In this document: positions 26,355-34,357 of the stretch, in pieces
Position numbering within the stretch: position 1 is the stretch's first letter
How the letters are laid out: each line of letters opens with the position of its first letter
Notes under the pieces: generated by a model
Seen by the model: only the letters and a program-made list of their open reading frames with translations
What the model was told of the DNA's origin: nothing
Database searches by the model: none
DNA from: Parendozoicomonas haliclonae
GTDB taxonomy: Bacteria; Pseudomonadota; Gammaproteobacteria; Pseudomonadales; Endozoicomonadaceae
Length of the DNA: 64,000 bases
Direction: 5' to 3'
NCBI RefSeq assembly: GCF_900174585.1
Contig: NZ_FWPT01000006.1
Span: forward strand, 124,001 to 188,000
Translations under genes and position numbers: made by a program

Positions 26355-28505
26355 TTGGATAGCTTGCCACCAGACTCTTCTCCCAGAATGAGGCGCCACG
26401 CCCGGCAGCTGAGGAATACTTTAAGAAATGCCTTGAAAGCCCTGCGCTTATCCTCAGGGCGTACAGTTGATGTTGTCAGTCGCTCTGAAACTGACCCGTC
26501 TGAAAGCAGCCAGAACGCCACGAAACATTCTACCGCCGGAAAAATGCTGGTGAAGCGTGAGAGTGATATCAGTGCACTTTCATCTGTTAATGTCAGCCCA
26601 GATAGAAGCCCTCTGTTAAGACGTTCGACCAGTTCTCTGAGTAGCAAAGAGTCCGGCGACTCAGGCATTGCGTCAACTCCAGAGGAAGGCGAAGAGCCGT
26701 TTCATGTTATCAAGGTGGCCGCTAAGAACCCTCTGGGGAATGTTCCGGAACCACAGCCTTATGCTGAGCGCCATTTGGGGGAAGGGTCTCTGGAGAGTGT
26801 TGATGTCAGGCGCACAGGCTATGGGCTGACCAGGGAGGAATGTATTGATCCCAAGCCGTCACTGTTGAAGAGGTTTCAGCAGAGAGTGCCGCTTTCCTAT
26901 GCAGACCTGCGCGTAAAGTCACTCATGTATGTTTTTCTTCACCAGCACAACCCAGATGTTATCCCGTTTGAGTGGGTTCCCGAGTTTATGGGGTTTGCTG
27001 AAGCTATGACTCCTATTGGAGGAGAGGGAAGTTGTGAGCTGATGAGTTACTCCACCTGGTCTGATGCCTTCGGTTTTATGATGCAGGAGGTGAATAAAAA
27101 AGGTGGGGCCTACAGTTCGCTGACCGAGTTGATGATTGAATATCTGCGATTGAGCGGGGAAAAGGCCATCTACAGGGGAATTATTTTAAAAAGCCTGAGC
27201 GCCAAGATTAACCGGGAGCTTTTTGCCGGCAGCGTTCACGGGCATTTTCATCTTTTTACGACCGACCAGCTAAAGCATTTACTGAAAGGTGATGATCAGG
27301 ACGTTCTGTATCAAAACAACCGCGATCTGGTGGAATCTACACCAACAGGACAGCTGATTAAGCAACATCTCAAGTATGCCAAGCCTTCCAAAGACTCTGG
27401 GTCAGAAGATAAGGCCAATACAGAAAGTGAGCAGTACAAGAGCCTGAAGAAGGCCTATTTCGATATTCTGGATGCAACCGGTGGAGAGTGGGCTCGATTA
27501 TGTCACCCAGCTCTGAAAGGCATGCTGGCTCTTATTCATGAGCGAGAACAGGATGCCTCTCAATTTCCGCACAGCCTGCGTGCTCAACTGGAAAACTCCC
27601 AGCATGTGGCTTTGAGTGAGCGGGAGGCTCAACGGCTTGAACTCATGATGGAGGGTATGCCGAGACCAATGCAAAGCCGTGAAAACCTGGACAATCTGGT
27701 CAATACCGTCGCCTATGGCATTGGTGAATCTTATGGAAAGAAAACCGGTGCAGAATCCGGGGACGAGTCGGTGAAAATTGCGCTGTCGGAATCATTGCGA
27801 CGTGCCAGTGAAGTGGACCTCTATCATCTGGATGAAAGCGATGATGTCTGGGATGAACTGGAACCCTTAAGCGACTGGATTTTTTTGACCCTTCGTATTG
27901 CCAGTATGGATCCGAAAGTAAGGCCGCAGATGGAGATGCTGTGGGCTCAGCGTTTCAAGGAGTATATGCTGTCGCGCTTTGTTGATGCCATTGTTGAAGG
28001 TCATGCCGCTCAGGCATTCGAGCGGCAGAAGAAAGCCATGCAGGGCGCTCCGGATTATTATTTCACCGAGTCTCCCTCTATTCAGACGGCTGAGCTTAAA
28101 AACCTGAAAGTCTATCTGGCACGTAAACCTGAGCAGTTTGAAACGATCTGCCAAACCATCTTCTCCCGAATCGCTGGCTCCCCTGAAGCCCGCTGGCTGC
28201 AGACTCAGGAGCGTTTGTGGGCACAGAGGGATTTGGCCAACATTTCCGTTAACTATCAGCTCCGAAGTGGTCCTGGTGTGGACAATCTATACAAGACACT
28301 GAGTCGTGAGCTGAACCTTATCTGGCCATTTCTGGAACAGAAAGAAGATGGAAGCGTATGGCTTGATCAGTTTTTGCCCACGCCTAGAGACTGTAGGAAG
28401 GGAGTGTTGCTCGCTGTGAAACAGCATCCGGAGATCTGTGCCGACTCTTACAAGAAACTTTTCAAGACCCCAGATAGACAACACCCCGCACGAGGCGGGG
28501 TGTAA
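26355..28505 (+). CDS. Ser-rich N-terminus protein of unknown function (716 aa)
   Basis: Not recognised. The TTG at 26355 is the likely start because GGAAGGA lies 5 nt upstream; the next ATG (26388) has no comparable site. Residues 1-115 are basic then Ser-rich and probably disordered (RMRRHARQLRNTLRNALK, then STSSLSSKESGDSGIAS). From about 150 onward it is a helical globular protein with no visible catalytic motif or membrane segment. No signal peptide is present. A disordered polar N-terminus on a large orphan protein is common in secreted effectors, but this is inference. Residues 102-107, DSGIAS, match the DSGxxS phosphodegron pattern of animals. The 3' end is overlapped by a strong inverted repeat. 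Confidence 0.8.
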   Translation: MDSLPPDSSPRMRRHARQLRNTLRNALKALRLSSGRTVDVVSRSETDPSESSQNATKHSTAGKMLVKRESDISALSSVNVSPDRSPLLRRSTSSLSSKESGDSGIASTPEEGEEPFHVIKVAAKNPLGNVPEPQPYAERHLGEGSLESVDVRRTGYGLTREECIDPKPSLLKRFQQRVPLSYADLRVKSLMYVFLHQHNPDVIPFEWVPEFMGFAEAMTPIGGEGSCELMSYSTWSDAFGFMMQEVNKKGGAYSSLTELMIEYLRLSGEKAIYRGIILKSLSAKINRELFAGSVHGHFHLFTTDQLKHLLKGDDQDVLYQNNRDLVESTPTGQLIKQHLKYAKPSKDSGSEDKANTESEQYKSLKKAYFDILDATGGEWARLCHPALKGMLALIHEREQDASQFPHSLRAQLENSQHVALSEREAQRLELMMEGMPRPMQSRENLDNLVNTVAYGIGESYGKKTGAESGDESVKIALSESLRRASEVDLYHLDESDDVWDELEPLSDWIFLTLRIASMDPKVRPQMEMLWAQRFKEYMLSRFVDAIVEGHAAQAFERQKKAMQGAPDYYFTESPSIQTAELKNLKVYLARKPEQFETICQTIFSRIAGSPEARWLQTQERLWAQRDLANISVNYQLRSGPGVDNLYKTLSRELNLIWPFLEQKEDGSVWLDQFLPTPRDCRKGVLLAVKQHPEICADSYKKLFKTPDRQHPARGGV
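28481..28503 (+). repeat. Perfect hairpin overlapping the stop codon of the 716-aa gene
   Basis: ACACCCCGC (28481-28489) and GCGGGGTGT (28495-28503) form a 9-bp stem around ACGAG. The second arm ends on the first base of the TAA stop. A T-run does not follow directly, so it could be a weak terminator or an mRNA 3'-end stabiliser. Confidence 0.6.
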
Positions 28506-28828
28506 AAGGAAGCAAATTTATTATTCTTATTGTTGGTCTTCTTCTTTTTCTAACTTGTCTACTTTGCAGGAATTTCTTTTTCTTCGGACTTTATTATTTT
28601 TATTAATGTCCGCTTTTGGCCTGCAGGGTGATTCTCTTGGTGGAACCTTTACCCTCGTACACTTTAGATATTGCAGTTGGTGTGCCAACTTTTTGAAAAT
28701 CCAGTAATAGCAAGGGCTGCAGAAGAATACGGGTGAAAAATGGGTGTTAGGTATTGTTACGTACGATGAGTGTGTTACCTGTCGTGTTACCTCGATGGGG
28801 AACAGGTAACAGTTGTCTTGTGTTCCCG
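28506..28828. other. 323-bp intergenic region with GTTACC repeats
   Basis: This is a convergent gap between the 716-aa gene and the SET gene. The first half is T-rich and has no ORF I would support. The second half has TGTTACCTGT (28773-28782) facing ACAGGTAACA (28802-28811), a perfect 10-bp inverted repeat with a 19-nt spacer, plus another GTGTTACC copy at about 28784-28791. It may be a terminator-like structure for the SET gene or a protein-binding site. Confidence 0.4.
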
Positions 28829-30811
28829 TTACTGCTTTCGACGCTGCGGGTGATTACCTGACTTTGGATTGACGCCTCGAGTCGCTTGATAGTGGCTGAG
28901 AAGTGTTGTCTTGTTGTGTTTCGTTAGCAGTCTGGCAATAACATCGTGAGACCATCTGGACTCGCCTTTTGGAACGGGGATCCGTGCATTGTTCAGGTTG
29001 CGTGCCAGATAGATATTTTCGGCGGTGCGATCTTCAATCTTCGCTTCGAGATAGGCGAGCAGAAGCCATTCATTATTTGTTATACGAATCCCTTTGGTAA
29101 TCATACGACCGGCATTGGCACAGCTGACGTGTGTCTTGATATAGCTTCTGATGATCTGCAGCCATTGTCGTTTTTGCGTTGGGGATCCGGTTTGCTGGAT
29201 AAAGTCGACCAGATCGCCCAAGGTGACTTCAGCTTCTCCAGATGTGCGTTGTCCCAATTGTGCCTTGTGGCGATTCAACTCTTTAACGATACGGCTTAAA
29301 GGTTTCTGCCTGTCGCGCAGATCTTCAAGGCACTGCCAGATCACCGCCGTATTTCCTGAACGACACTCATTCCATACGGATTCACGACCATGGCCGACAG
29401 TAGGTTTAAGCTGTTGCTCCTGACAGAAGGTAATCAGGCTTTTCTGTGAGAATGGCGTGTGATGATCAGGCATCACTACCCCCATCCTGCTCATATTGGC
29501 AGCAATGCTGGAAACACGTTTTCCCTGACTAAGTTTGGCCCGCAAGGATTTATGCAGTTGTGATTTATCGTCAGTTTCCTCTTGATCACCGACAATAAAC
29601 TCCATAGGCATGACTGCACCTTCTTCCAGTGGTGGGAGGAGGTTGTGATCTGTACAGAGGCGGTAGACGTCACTGTAATTCCATGTGGTGCTGTGGTTAT
29701 AAATATTATGCTGCTGAAAACGATTCAGACGGTCACAGAGGTTGTAAATCACCCTGTGGGAGAGTTGTCTTTCCTTCTGGTACAGCACCGATACGATAAA
29801 AGCTTCCAGAGCTTTAGGGTGTTCAATTTGTAATAGCTGGTTTTGCAGACTGTAACGTGTTGGTGTTGCTTTCAGCTGCCTGAGGATTTCAATAATCTGG
29901 AGCGCTGTGGGTGTTTTATCATCAGAAAGCTCTTCAATAATAGAATCCGGAGTTTGATGGAAAAAGCAGCCGTTCTGTTCCCGGTATTTTTCCCCTTTTG
30001 GGTCCTGAGCCTTCAGGGTGGCCTTTATTTCTTTATCAAGAACCGCAGCAGAATCGATATGTATGTGAGATGTGTCGTTTGCAAAGGTGTATTCAAATAG
30101 CAACTCTTCTCCGGTTTTGATAGGCGCAGCTGCCACTGCAAATACATGAAGCTGTCGTCTGTGGAGTGGGTGTGGTTTCAGAATGACCTTGTCATTCTTA
30201 ATGCAGGAGACCAGTGCCGGATCAATGATGGTTTTGATTTCAAGATTGCTCTGTCCGCCTGTTATTGAGCTGTTCATAAAGCGGGCCGTGTTCACAGGTT
30301 CAATACCATAAGTCAGCTGTGGCAGATGTTGGCCCTTCAGGTCTGGCTGTTGCAGCCCTCCCAGCAGAAGGATATGGCGATCATCACGGTAGATTTCCGC
30401 CTGATGCTGACGTACCTGAAGAGAGACATATTTTCCTGAAGCCTCATCCTGAAAGGAGTGTACCAGCGGACCTTTCACCTCCATCACGGCTTCACCCTTG
30501 TCGAACGAACGACAGGCAACAACACCTGCACCGGCATTGGGAAGCGGGCTGATCTCTTTTTTAACGTTGGCCTGTTCACAGAGTGCGAGAGATATACGTT
30601 GGGCTTTGCCAAAAGTGCAGGGTTCGGGCAAAAAAAGTGATGTGCTTTGCGGGGTTGGCGGTGTTGAACTCTTCAGCCTGCTCCTGCTTTCAGGCTTGCA
30701 CGGTTTTAGCACTCTGCCTCTCATCGCCCTGGATGAATGCTTCCGAATTTGGCGAGCTTTTGCATAAGCAGGAATGGATGAGCGTCTGCTCCTTTGCAAC
30801 CGTGTTTTCAT
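28829..30811 (-). CDS. SET-domain protein, candidate host-directed lysine methyltransferase
   Basis: 660 aa. Residues 1-50 are very basic (LQRSRRSS, KARQIRKHSSRAMRGRVLK) and could act as a nuclear or nucleic-acid binding signal. The SET domain spans about residues 88-243: GAGVVA (94-99) for the first SAM loop, RFMNSSITGGQSNLE (177-191) in place of RFxNHSCxPN, and IKTGEELLFEYTF (231-243) for GEELxxDY with the candidate catalytic Tyr241. The NHS motif is changed to NSS. The remainder (250-660) is helical and contains four degenerate repeats at about 354-391, 434-468, 507-541 and 600-634 with the pattern I-x-x-x-L-N...W-S-x-x-x-V-x-x-L, resembling the 'recombinase' helix-turn-helix. Bacterial SET proteins such as Legionella RomA and chlamydial NUE modify host histones. 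The domain call is firm; host targeting is inference. Confidence 0.82.
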   Translation of the reverse strand: MKTRLQRSRRSSIPAYAKARQIRKHSSRAMRGRVLKPCKPESRSRLKSSTPPTPQSTSLFLPEPCTFGKAQRISLALCEQANVKKEISPLPNAGAGVVACRSFDKGEAVMEVKGPLVHSFQDEASGKYVSLQVRQHQAEIYRDDRHILLLGGLQQPDLKGQHLPQLTYGIEPVNTARFMNSSITGGQSNLEIKTIIDPALVSCIKNDKVILKPHPLHRRQLHVFAVAAAPIKTGEELLFEYTFANDTSHIHIDSAAVLDKEIKATLKAQDPKGEKYREQNGCFFHQTPDSIIEELSDDKTPTALQIIEILRQLKATPTRYSLQNQLLQIEHPKALEAFIVSVLYQKERQLSHRVIYNLCDRLNRFQQHNIYNHSTTWNYSDVYRLCTDHNLLPPLEEGAVMPMEFIVGDQEETDDKSQLHKSLRAKLSQGKRVSSIAANMSRMGVVMPDHHTPFSQKSLITFCQEQQLKPTVGHGRESVWNECRSGNTAVIWQCLEDLRDRQKPLSRIVKELNRHKAQLGQRTSGEAEVTLGDLVDFIQQTGSPTQKRQWLQIIRSYIKTHVSCANAGRMITKGIRITNNEWLLLAYLEAKIEDRTAENIYLARNLNNARIPVPKGESRWSHDVIARLLTKHNKTTLLSHYQATRGVNPKSGNHPQRRKQ

Positions 30812-30928
30812 AGCTCGTTCCGGGGATTTATACCGTGGACATCAGGAGTAAATCTTGGAGCCGTACCGGAAAGGAGAGTTCAACGAGATAACGAAGCTGT
30901 TATTAGCAAAGGGCCAGAAACGAGAAAG

Positions 30929-30945
30929 CCCGGTAAAACCGGGCC
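30929..30945 (-). terminator. GC-rich hairpin after the small exported-protein gene
   Basis: GCCCGGT (929-935 of this kilobase, i.e. 30929-30935) and ACCGGGC (30939-30945) form a 7-bp stem with a 3-nt loop, 18 nt downstream of the minus-strand stop codon at 30964. CTTTCTC follows on the minus strand, so it is a moderate terminator separating the gene from the SET gene. Confidence 0.6.
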
Positions 30946-30963
30946 ATCAGCAGAGCAGGAAAA

Positions 30964-31278
30964 TCAAAGACCTTCGTTATTAGGCGATGTACAGCCCAGG
31001 CAACGTTTGAAGGTTGCATTGAAGGGCTCAACCACGAGGGTCTGACCAGTCTGGTCCAGATTTCCACCCAAGGCGGCAAATGGGGAGCTGATAACATAAG
31101 CAACAGCACCAACCGCAGTTGTTGCCAGCATCAGCGGACGAGCAACAAGCAGATCACCAGTCATAGCCAGAAAGCTTGGATTTTCCGCTTCGGCCTGGGT
31201 GCTGCTGGCCATAACCGGAGTGCTTACCACCGCTGTTACGGACAGTGCCAAAGCCAGTTTTTTAAAGTGTCCTTTCAT
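30964..31278 (-). CDS. Small exported membrane-associated protein
   Basis: 104 aa from ATG 31278 (MKGHFKKLALALSV), preferred over the in-frame GTG at 31287. A signal peptide ends near VMASS. The mature part has the pattern FLAMTGDLLVARPLMLATTAVGAVAYVISSPFAALGGN (middle part hydrophobic), then TLVVEPFNATFKRCLGC. This 'D-xx-x-RPL...SxPF...VVEPxxxTFxRPLG' layout occurs in a family of small gamma-proteobacterial proteins often mislabelled as multidrug transporters. The function is unknown. Two Cys (CLGC) at the C-terminus may form a disulfide. Confidence 0.72.
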   Translation of the reverse strand: MKGHFKKLALALSVTAVVSTPVMASSTQAEAENPSFLAMTGDLLVARPLMLATTAVGAVAYVISSPFAALGGNLDQTGQTLVVEPFNATFKRCLGCTSPNNEGL

Positions 31279-31349
31279 TGTTATCACCGTCCTTCCCCAA
31301 AGGATGTTACGTTTTATGAAACTATATCACTTCCCAAGCTAAATGCACT

Positions 31350-31955
31350 TCAGCTCTGGTTGGTTCTCTTGTCAAAAGGCCCGTACCAGGCGTTCTCGGG
31401 CCGCTTTGGTGGGTGCTTGATAAAGAAAGAGTGCAGATCATGAAGAGCCTGCTCTTCGGCATCGGCCATTGTCATCGGCGTACTAATTACCAGACGGCGA
31501 GCCTGGAAGTCGAAGGCTATAGGGACAACCGGTACATCCGCACCTTTGGCCATATGGTAAAAGCCCATCTTCCAGCTGCTGACAGGGCTGCGGGTACCTT
31601 CAGGAGCGAGTGCGATAACACACTCTTCGTGCTGGTCGAAAAAGTCCACGATCTGGGCGACAACATTATGGGACTTGTCCCTTTTCACCGGAACACCGCC
31701 CCAGTAACGCATCAGCCAGCCGAGAGGGGGCTTGAATAGGGTGTGTTTGCCCAAGAATCGCAGGCGGAGCCGAAGAATAATTTTAGCCATCAGCCCCACA
31801 ACAAAATCCCAGTTGGATGTATGGTGGGCGACAACAATTATGTATTTCGGGATGTTGGGCAGATTGCCTTCAATCTTCCACCCCATAAGGCGGTAAACAA
31901 ACAGGGCAAACCCCTGATAAAAGCGATTAGGCGGAAATTTATTATTATGCATCAT
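31350..31955 (-). CDS. 1-acylglycerol-3-phosphate acyltransferase-like (PlsC family) protein
   Basis: 201 aa from ATG 31955 (MMHNNKFPP), chosen because GGAATAAGG lies just upstream; a longer in-frame ATG at 32003 adds a polar extension without family similarity. Acyltransferase motifs are HHTSNWD (H-x4-D catalytic), GGVPVKRD (motif II region) and ALAPEGTRSP (motif III, acyl acceptor binding). One N-terminal hydrophobic segment suggests membrane association. The role is in phospholipid or ornithine-lipid acylation; the exact substrate is unknown. Confidence 0.88.
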   Translation of the reverse strand: MMHNNKFPPNRFYQGFALFVYRLMGWKIEGNLPNIPKYIIVVAHHTSNWDFVVGLMAKIILRLRLRFLGKHTLFKPPLGWLMRYWGGVPVKRDKSHNVVAQIVDFFDQHEECVIALAPEGTRSPVSSWKMGFYHMAKGADVPVVPIAFDFQARRLVISTPMTMADAEEQALHDLHSFFIKHPPKRPENAWYGPFDKRTNQS

Positions 31956-32069
31956 CCTTATTCCACTGCAGGACTTTGATTGATCTTGGCAGCTTGCCAG
32001 CACTGGTTAGTGCGTTGGATGCCAGAACATTATTTATTATCGCCCAGTTTCAGGAGAAAACGACAGTTT

Positions 32070-33272
32070 TCAGGACGTATGTTCTGTTTCTGTTTGTAGC
32101 TCCGCTGTTTTCTGTGACGGGGTCAACTGCTCTTCCAGGCTCAGCGAACCGCATCCTAAAAGCTCAACACGCTCTAGCCTTGTAGCGATTGTATCTGCAG
32201 TTGGGCGAAGCCTGGGCAGGACGTTCTGGCAAGCCGAACAGACTGTGGCTAACTGTTTGAAATCCTGGTAGGCAGGCTCATCCTCTTTGATATTTCGCAG
32301 GTTACAGGCTTTTGTCAGGATTCTGTCCAGGCACGCACTTTCCGTTTTTGTGGCTGCTGGTGTCAGGGTTTGTGCAAGAGTTTGCAGCCACTGATGCAGA
32401 TCGCCTGCTTCAACCCTTGTCAGCAGGCGAATCAACATTGCACTGAAGGCCCAAATATCATTGGCCGTGTTTGTTTTTGGGGTTGCTTTCAGTAATCCGG
32501 GAAATGCACTTTTCCATGCGGATGAAATCTCAGGAGGCAGCTGGGGCACATTGGCGATGTCACGTTTGGTTCCGGAAGGTTGGCAGGAACCCATATCACC
32601 GACCTTGAAAATATAATGGTCTTCCCCAAGCGTTCTAAACAAGACATTGCCATCATGAAAGTCCCCGTGAACCCATTGTTTGCTATGGATATAGGTTAAT
32701 GCCTGAATCGTATCCTGGCTGATTCGGTAGATCATGTTTGCAGAAAAATAGCCTGAGGAGAGAGTATCAAGATGAGTCAGATCCCCTTCCATTCTCTCCA
32801 TGGTAAGTAGACAACCCAGAGATGGGTGCTCAAAGGCCCCGATGCAAACGACGATGTTATCGTGCTGGAGAACCTGTAACGCTCTGGCTTCACGCTCTAG
32901 CTCCTGCTGCCGTTCTACCTGCGTCCTTAATTGCTGGAGAGACGACATCTTACTGAGATCCTTTGCATCCAGAGGCTTTGCAGCCTTAACCACATAGCCT
33001 TTGTAATCGCCTTCTCCAGCAACCGGTTCTACTTTCCAGATGCGTGCAAATGAGCCTGAATCGTCATGGGGATGAGTGTTGATATGGGTGCTGACGTCCT
33101 GCTTCAACTGGCTCTCGAGAGGAGTCAGGCAGGAATAATCAACCTTGTAGCGGCTCAACTTCCACTGTGCGAAGCGACCCGTTACAGCCGGGCCGATGGA
33201 GAGAAGAAGGCCACCCAAATCGTTTGATAGGGTACTTCTGTCAGCTAAGGAGGAATCTATTGGTGTAGCCAT
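32070..33272 (-). CDS. Eukaryotic-like protein kinase (kinase 1)
   Basis: 400 aa from ATG 33272, which has AGGGA 6 nt upstream; the ORF could begin 10 codons earlier. The kinase fold has a glycine-loop equivalent SGSFARIW (72-79), VVKAAK with candidate Lys96, LEREAR with helix-C Glu128, HGDFHDGN catalytic loop (202-209, Asp204 and Asn209), GDMG in place of DFG (226-228), and NDIWAFSAMLIRLL for the D-x-W-x-x-G helix. The set of catalytic residues is complete apart from Phe to Met in DFG. No membrane anchor or PASTA domain is present, unlike housekeeping bacterial Ser/Thr kinases, which favours a soluble or secreted role. The neighbouring genes offer no pathway link. Confidence 0.88.
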   Translation of the reverse strand: MATPIDSSLADRSTLSNDLGGLLLSIGPAVTGRFAQWKLSRYKVDYSCLTPLESQLKQDVSTHINTHPHDDSGSFARIWKVEPVAGEGDYKGYVVKAAKPLDAKDLSKMSSLQQLRTQVERQQELEREARALQVLQHDNIVVCIGAFEHPSLGCLLTMERMEGDLTHLDTLSSGYFSANMIYRISQDTIQALTYIHSKQWVHGDFHDGNVLFRTLGEDHYIFKVGDMGSCQPSGTKRDIANVPQLPPEISSAWKSAFPGLLKATPKTNTANDIWAFSAMLIRLLTRVEAGDLHQWLQTLAQTLTPAATKTESACLDRILTKACNLRNIKEDEPAYQDFKQLATVCSACQNVLPRLRPTADTIATRLERVELLGCGSLSLEEQLTPSQKTAELQTETEHTS

Positions 33273-33377
33273 GACAATCCCTGCTTTTTTGTGTAGGTGC
33301 ATAGTGGGATTGATTGGCGGGGATTATGTTCGAGGGAAGAACAGAATTGTTGTAAACGCTGACAATGCTGTTATTAC

Positions 33378-33403
33378 GCATCCGGGCCTTACAACCCGGA
33401 TGC
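33378..33403. terminator. Inverted repeat between kinase 1 and mutM
   Basis: GCATCCGGG (33378-33386) and CCCGGATGC (33395-33403) form a perfect 9-bp stem with an 8-nt loop, 15 nt after the mutM stop on the minus strand. There is no clear T-run. It is probably the mutM transcription end or an mRNA-stabilising hairpin. Confidence 0.5.
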
Positions 33404-33417
33404 AAGCCGCGAATAAC

Positions 33418-34233
33418 TCAGGTCTGACAGGATGGGCAGTAACAGGTGCTGCGATTATTTAATCGAATTTCACGAATTGTTGTTCCACACTCTTTGCAGA
33501 ACTCGCCGCCTCTGCCGTACATAGAGAGCTCAATGGCAAAGTAGCCGGGCTTGCCGTCACCACCCACAAAGTCTTTCAGAGTTGTTCCGCCAACTTCGAT
33601 GGCTCTGGTAAGGACTGCTTTAATCGCCTGCGCCAGCTCTTCGTAACGGTGTCGTGAGATATTTCCGCAGGCACGATCCGGACGAATACCCGCCATAAAT
33701 AACGCTTCATTGGCGTAAATATTCCCGACCCCGACAACGGTGTGGTTATCCATAATGAAGGTTTTCACCGGCTGTTTACGCTTGCGGGAAAGCTCATAAA
33801 GCCGTTCGCCGGTAAATGCATCGCTGAGTGGTTCTGGTCCCAGCTTGCGGATCAGGTCGTGTTGTTCAACAGGTCTATCCGTCCAGACCATGGCTCCAAA
33901 CCTGCGCGGGTCTGTTAGCCTGAGTATCTGACCGTTATCGAAAACAATATCCACATGATCATGTTTTTCTGCAGGCGTGCCTGCCGGAAGAACGCGCATG
34001 GAACCGGACATACCCAGATGCCCAATCAGTGTTCCATTGGGAAAGTGCAGCAGAAGATATTTGGCCCGCCGGGTAATACTCAGTAATGGCTGTTCAAAAA
34101 GCAGGGCGGGAAGGTCCGGATTCACCGGCCAGCGCAGACGGGGCTGACGCACCTCTACACCAATCACTTTATTCCCGACGGTATGGGGAGCAATACCCCG
34201 CAGGGTTGTTTCGACTTCTGGCAACTCTGGCAT
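33418..34233 (-). CDS. mutM: Formamidopyrimidine-DNA glycosylase
   Basis: 271 aa. The start is ATG 34233 because processed MutM must begin Met-Pro-Glu ([10 protein letters not shown]), where Pro1 and Glu2 are catalytic; an in-frame start 8 codons upstream would abolish activity. It has the beta-sandwich domain, the helix-two-turn-helix ([18 protein letters not shown]), and the C-terminal zinc finger CKECG...CYCPSC. It excises 8-oxoguanine and formamidopyrimidines. Length and motifs are normal. Confidence 0.97.
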   Translation of the reverse strand: MPELPEVETTLRGIAPHTVGNKVIGVEVRQPRLRWPVNPDLPALLFEQPLLSITRRAKYLLLHFPNGTLIGHLGMSGSMRVLPAGTPAEKHDHVDIVFDNGQILRLTDPRRFGAMVWTDRPVEQHDLIRKLGPEPLSDAFTGERLYELSRKRKQPVKTFIMDNHTVVGVGNIYANEALFMAGIRPDRACGNISRHRYEELAQAIKAVLTRAIEVGGTTLKDFVGGDGKPGYFAIELSMYGRGGEFCKECGTTIREIRLNNRSTCYCPSCQT

Positions 34234-34357
34234 TGGGTTCTGGCCTGATAACAACAAAAGCTGGAAGAACCCTAACAGATTCGCAGCCTGCTGAAACCCT
34301 GCTAGTTTGTCTGTCTTACTCAGAAAAAGAATGCAGAGATGTTCGGGGATTCTTTAA

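Noticed and set aside
28438-28707. 89-aa open frame in the gap before the SET gene
   Set aside because: It overlaps the 3' end of the 716-aa gene, has no ribosome binding site and reads as low-complexity Leu/Phe from T-rich DNA.
29400-29760. Serine recombinase fragment within the SET gene
   Set aside because: The region resembles only the small helical unit of recombinases, in repeated form; no resolvase catalytic domain is present.
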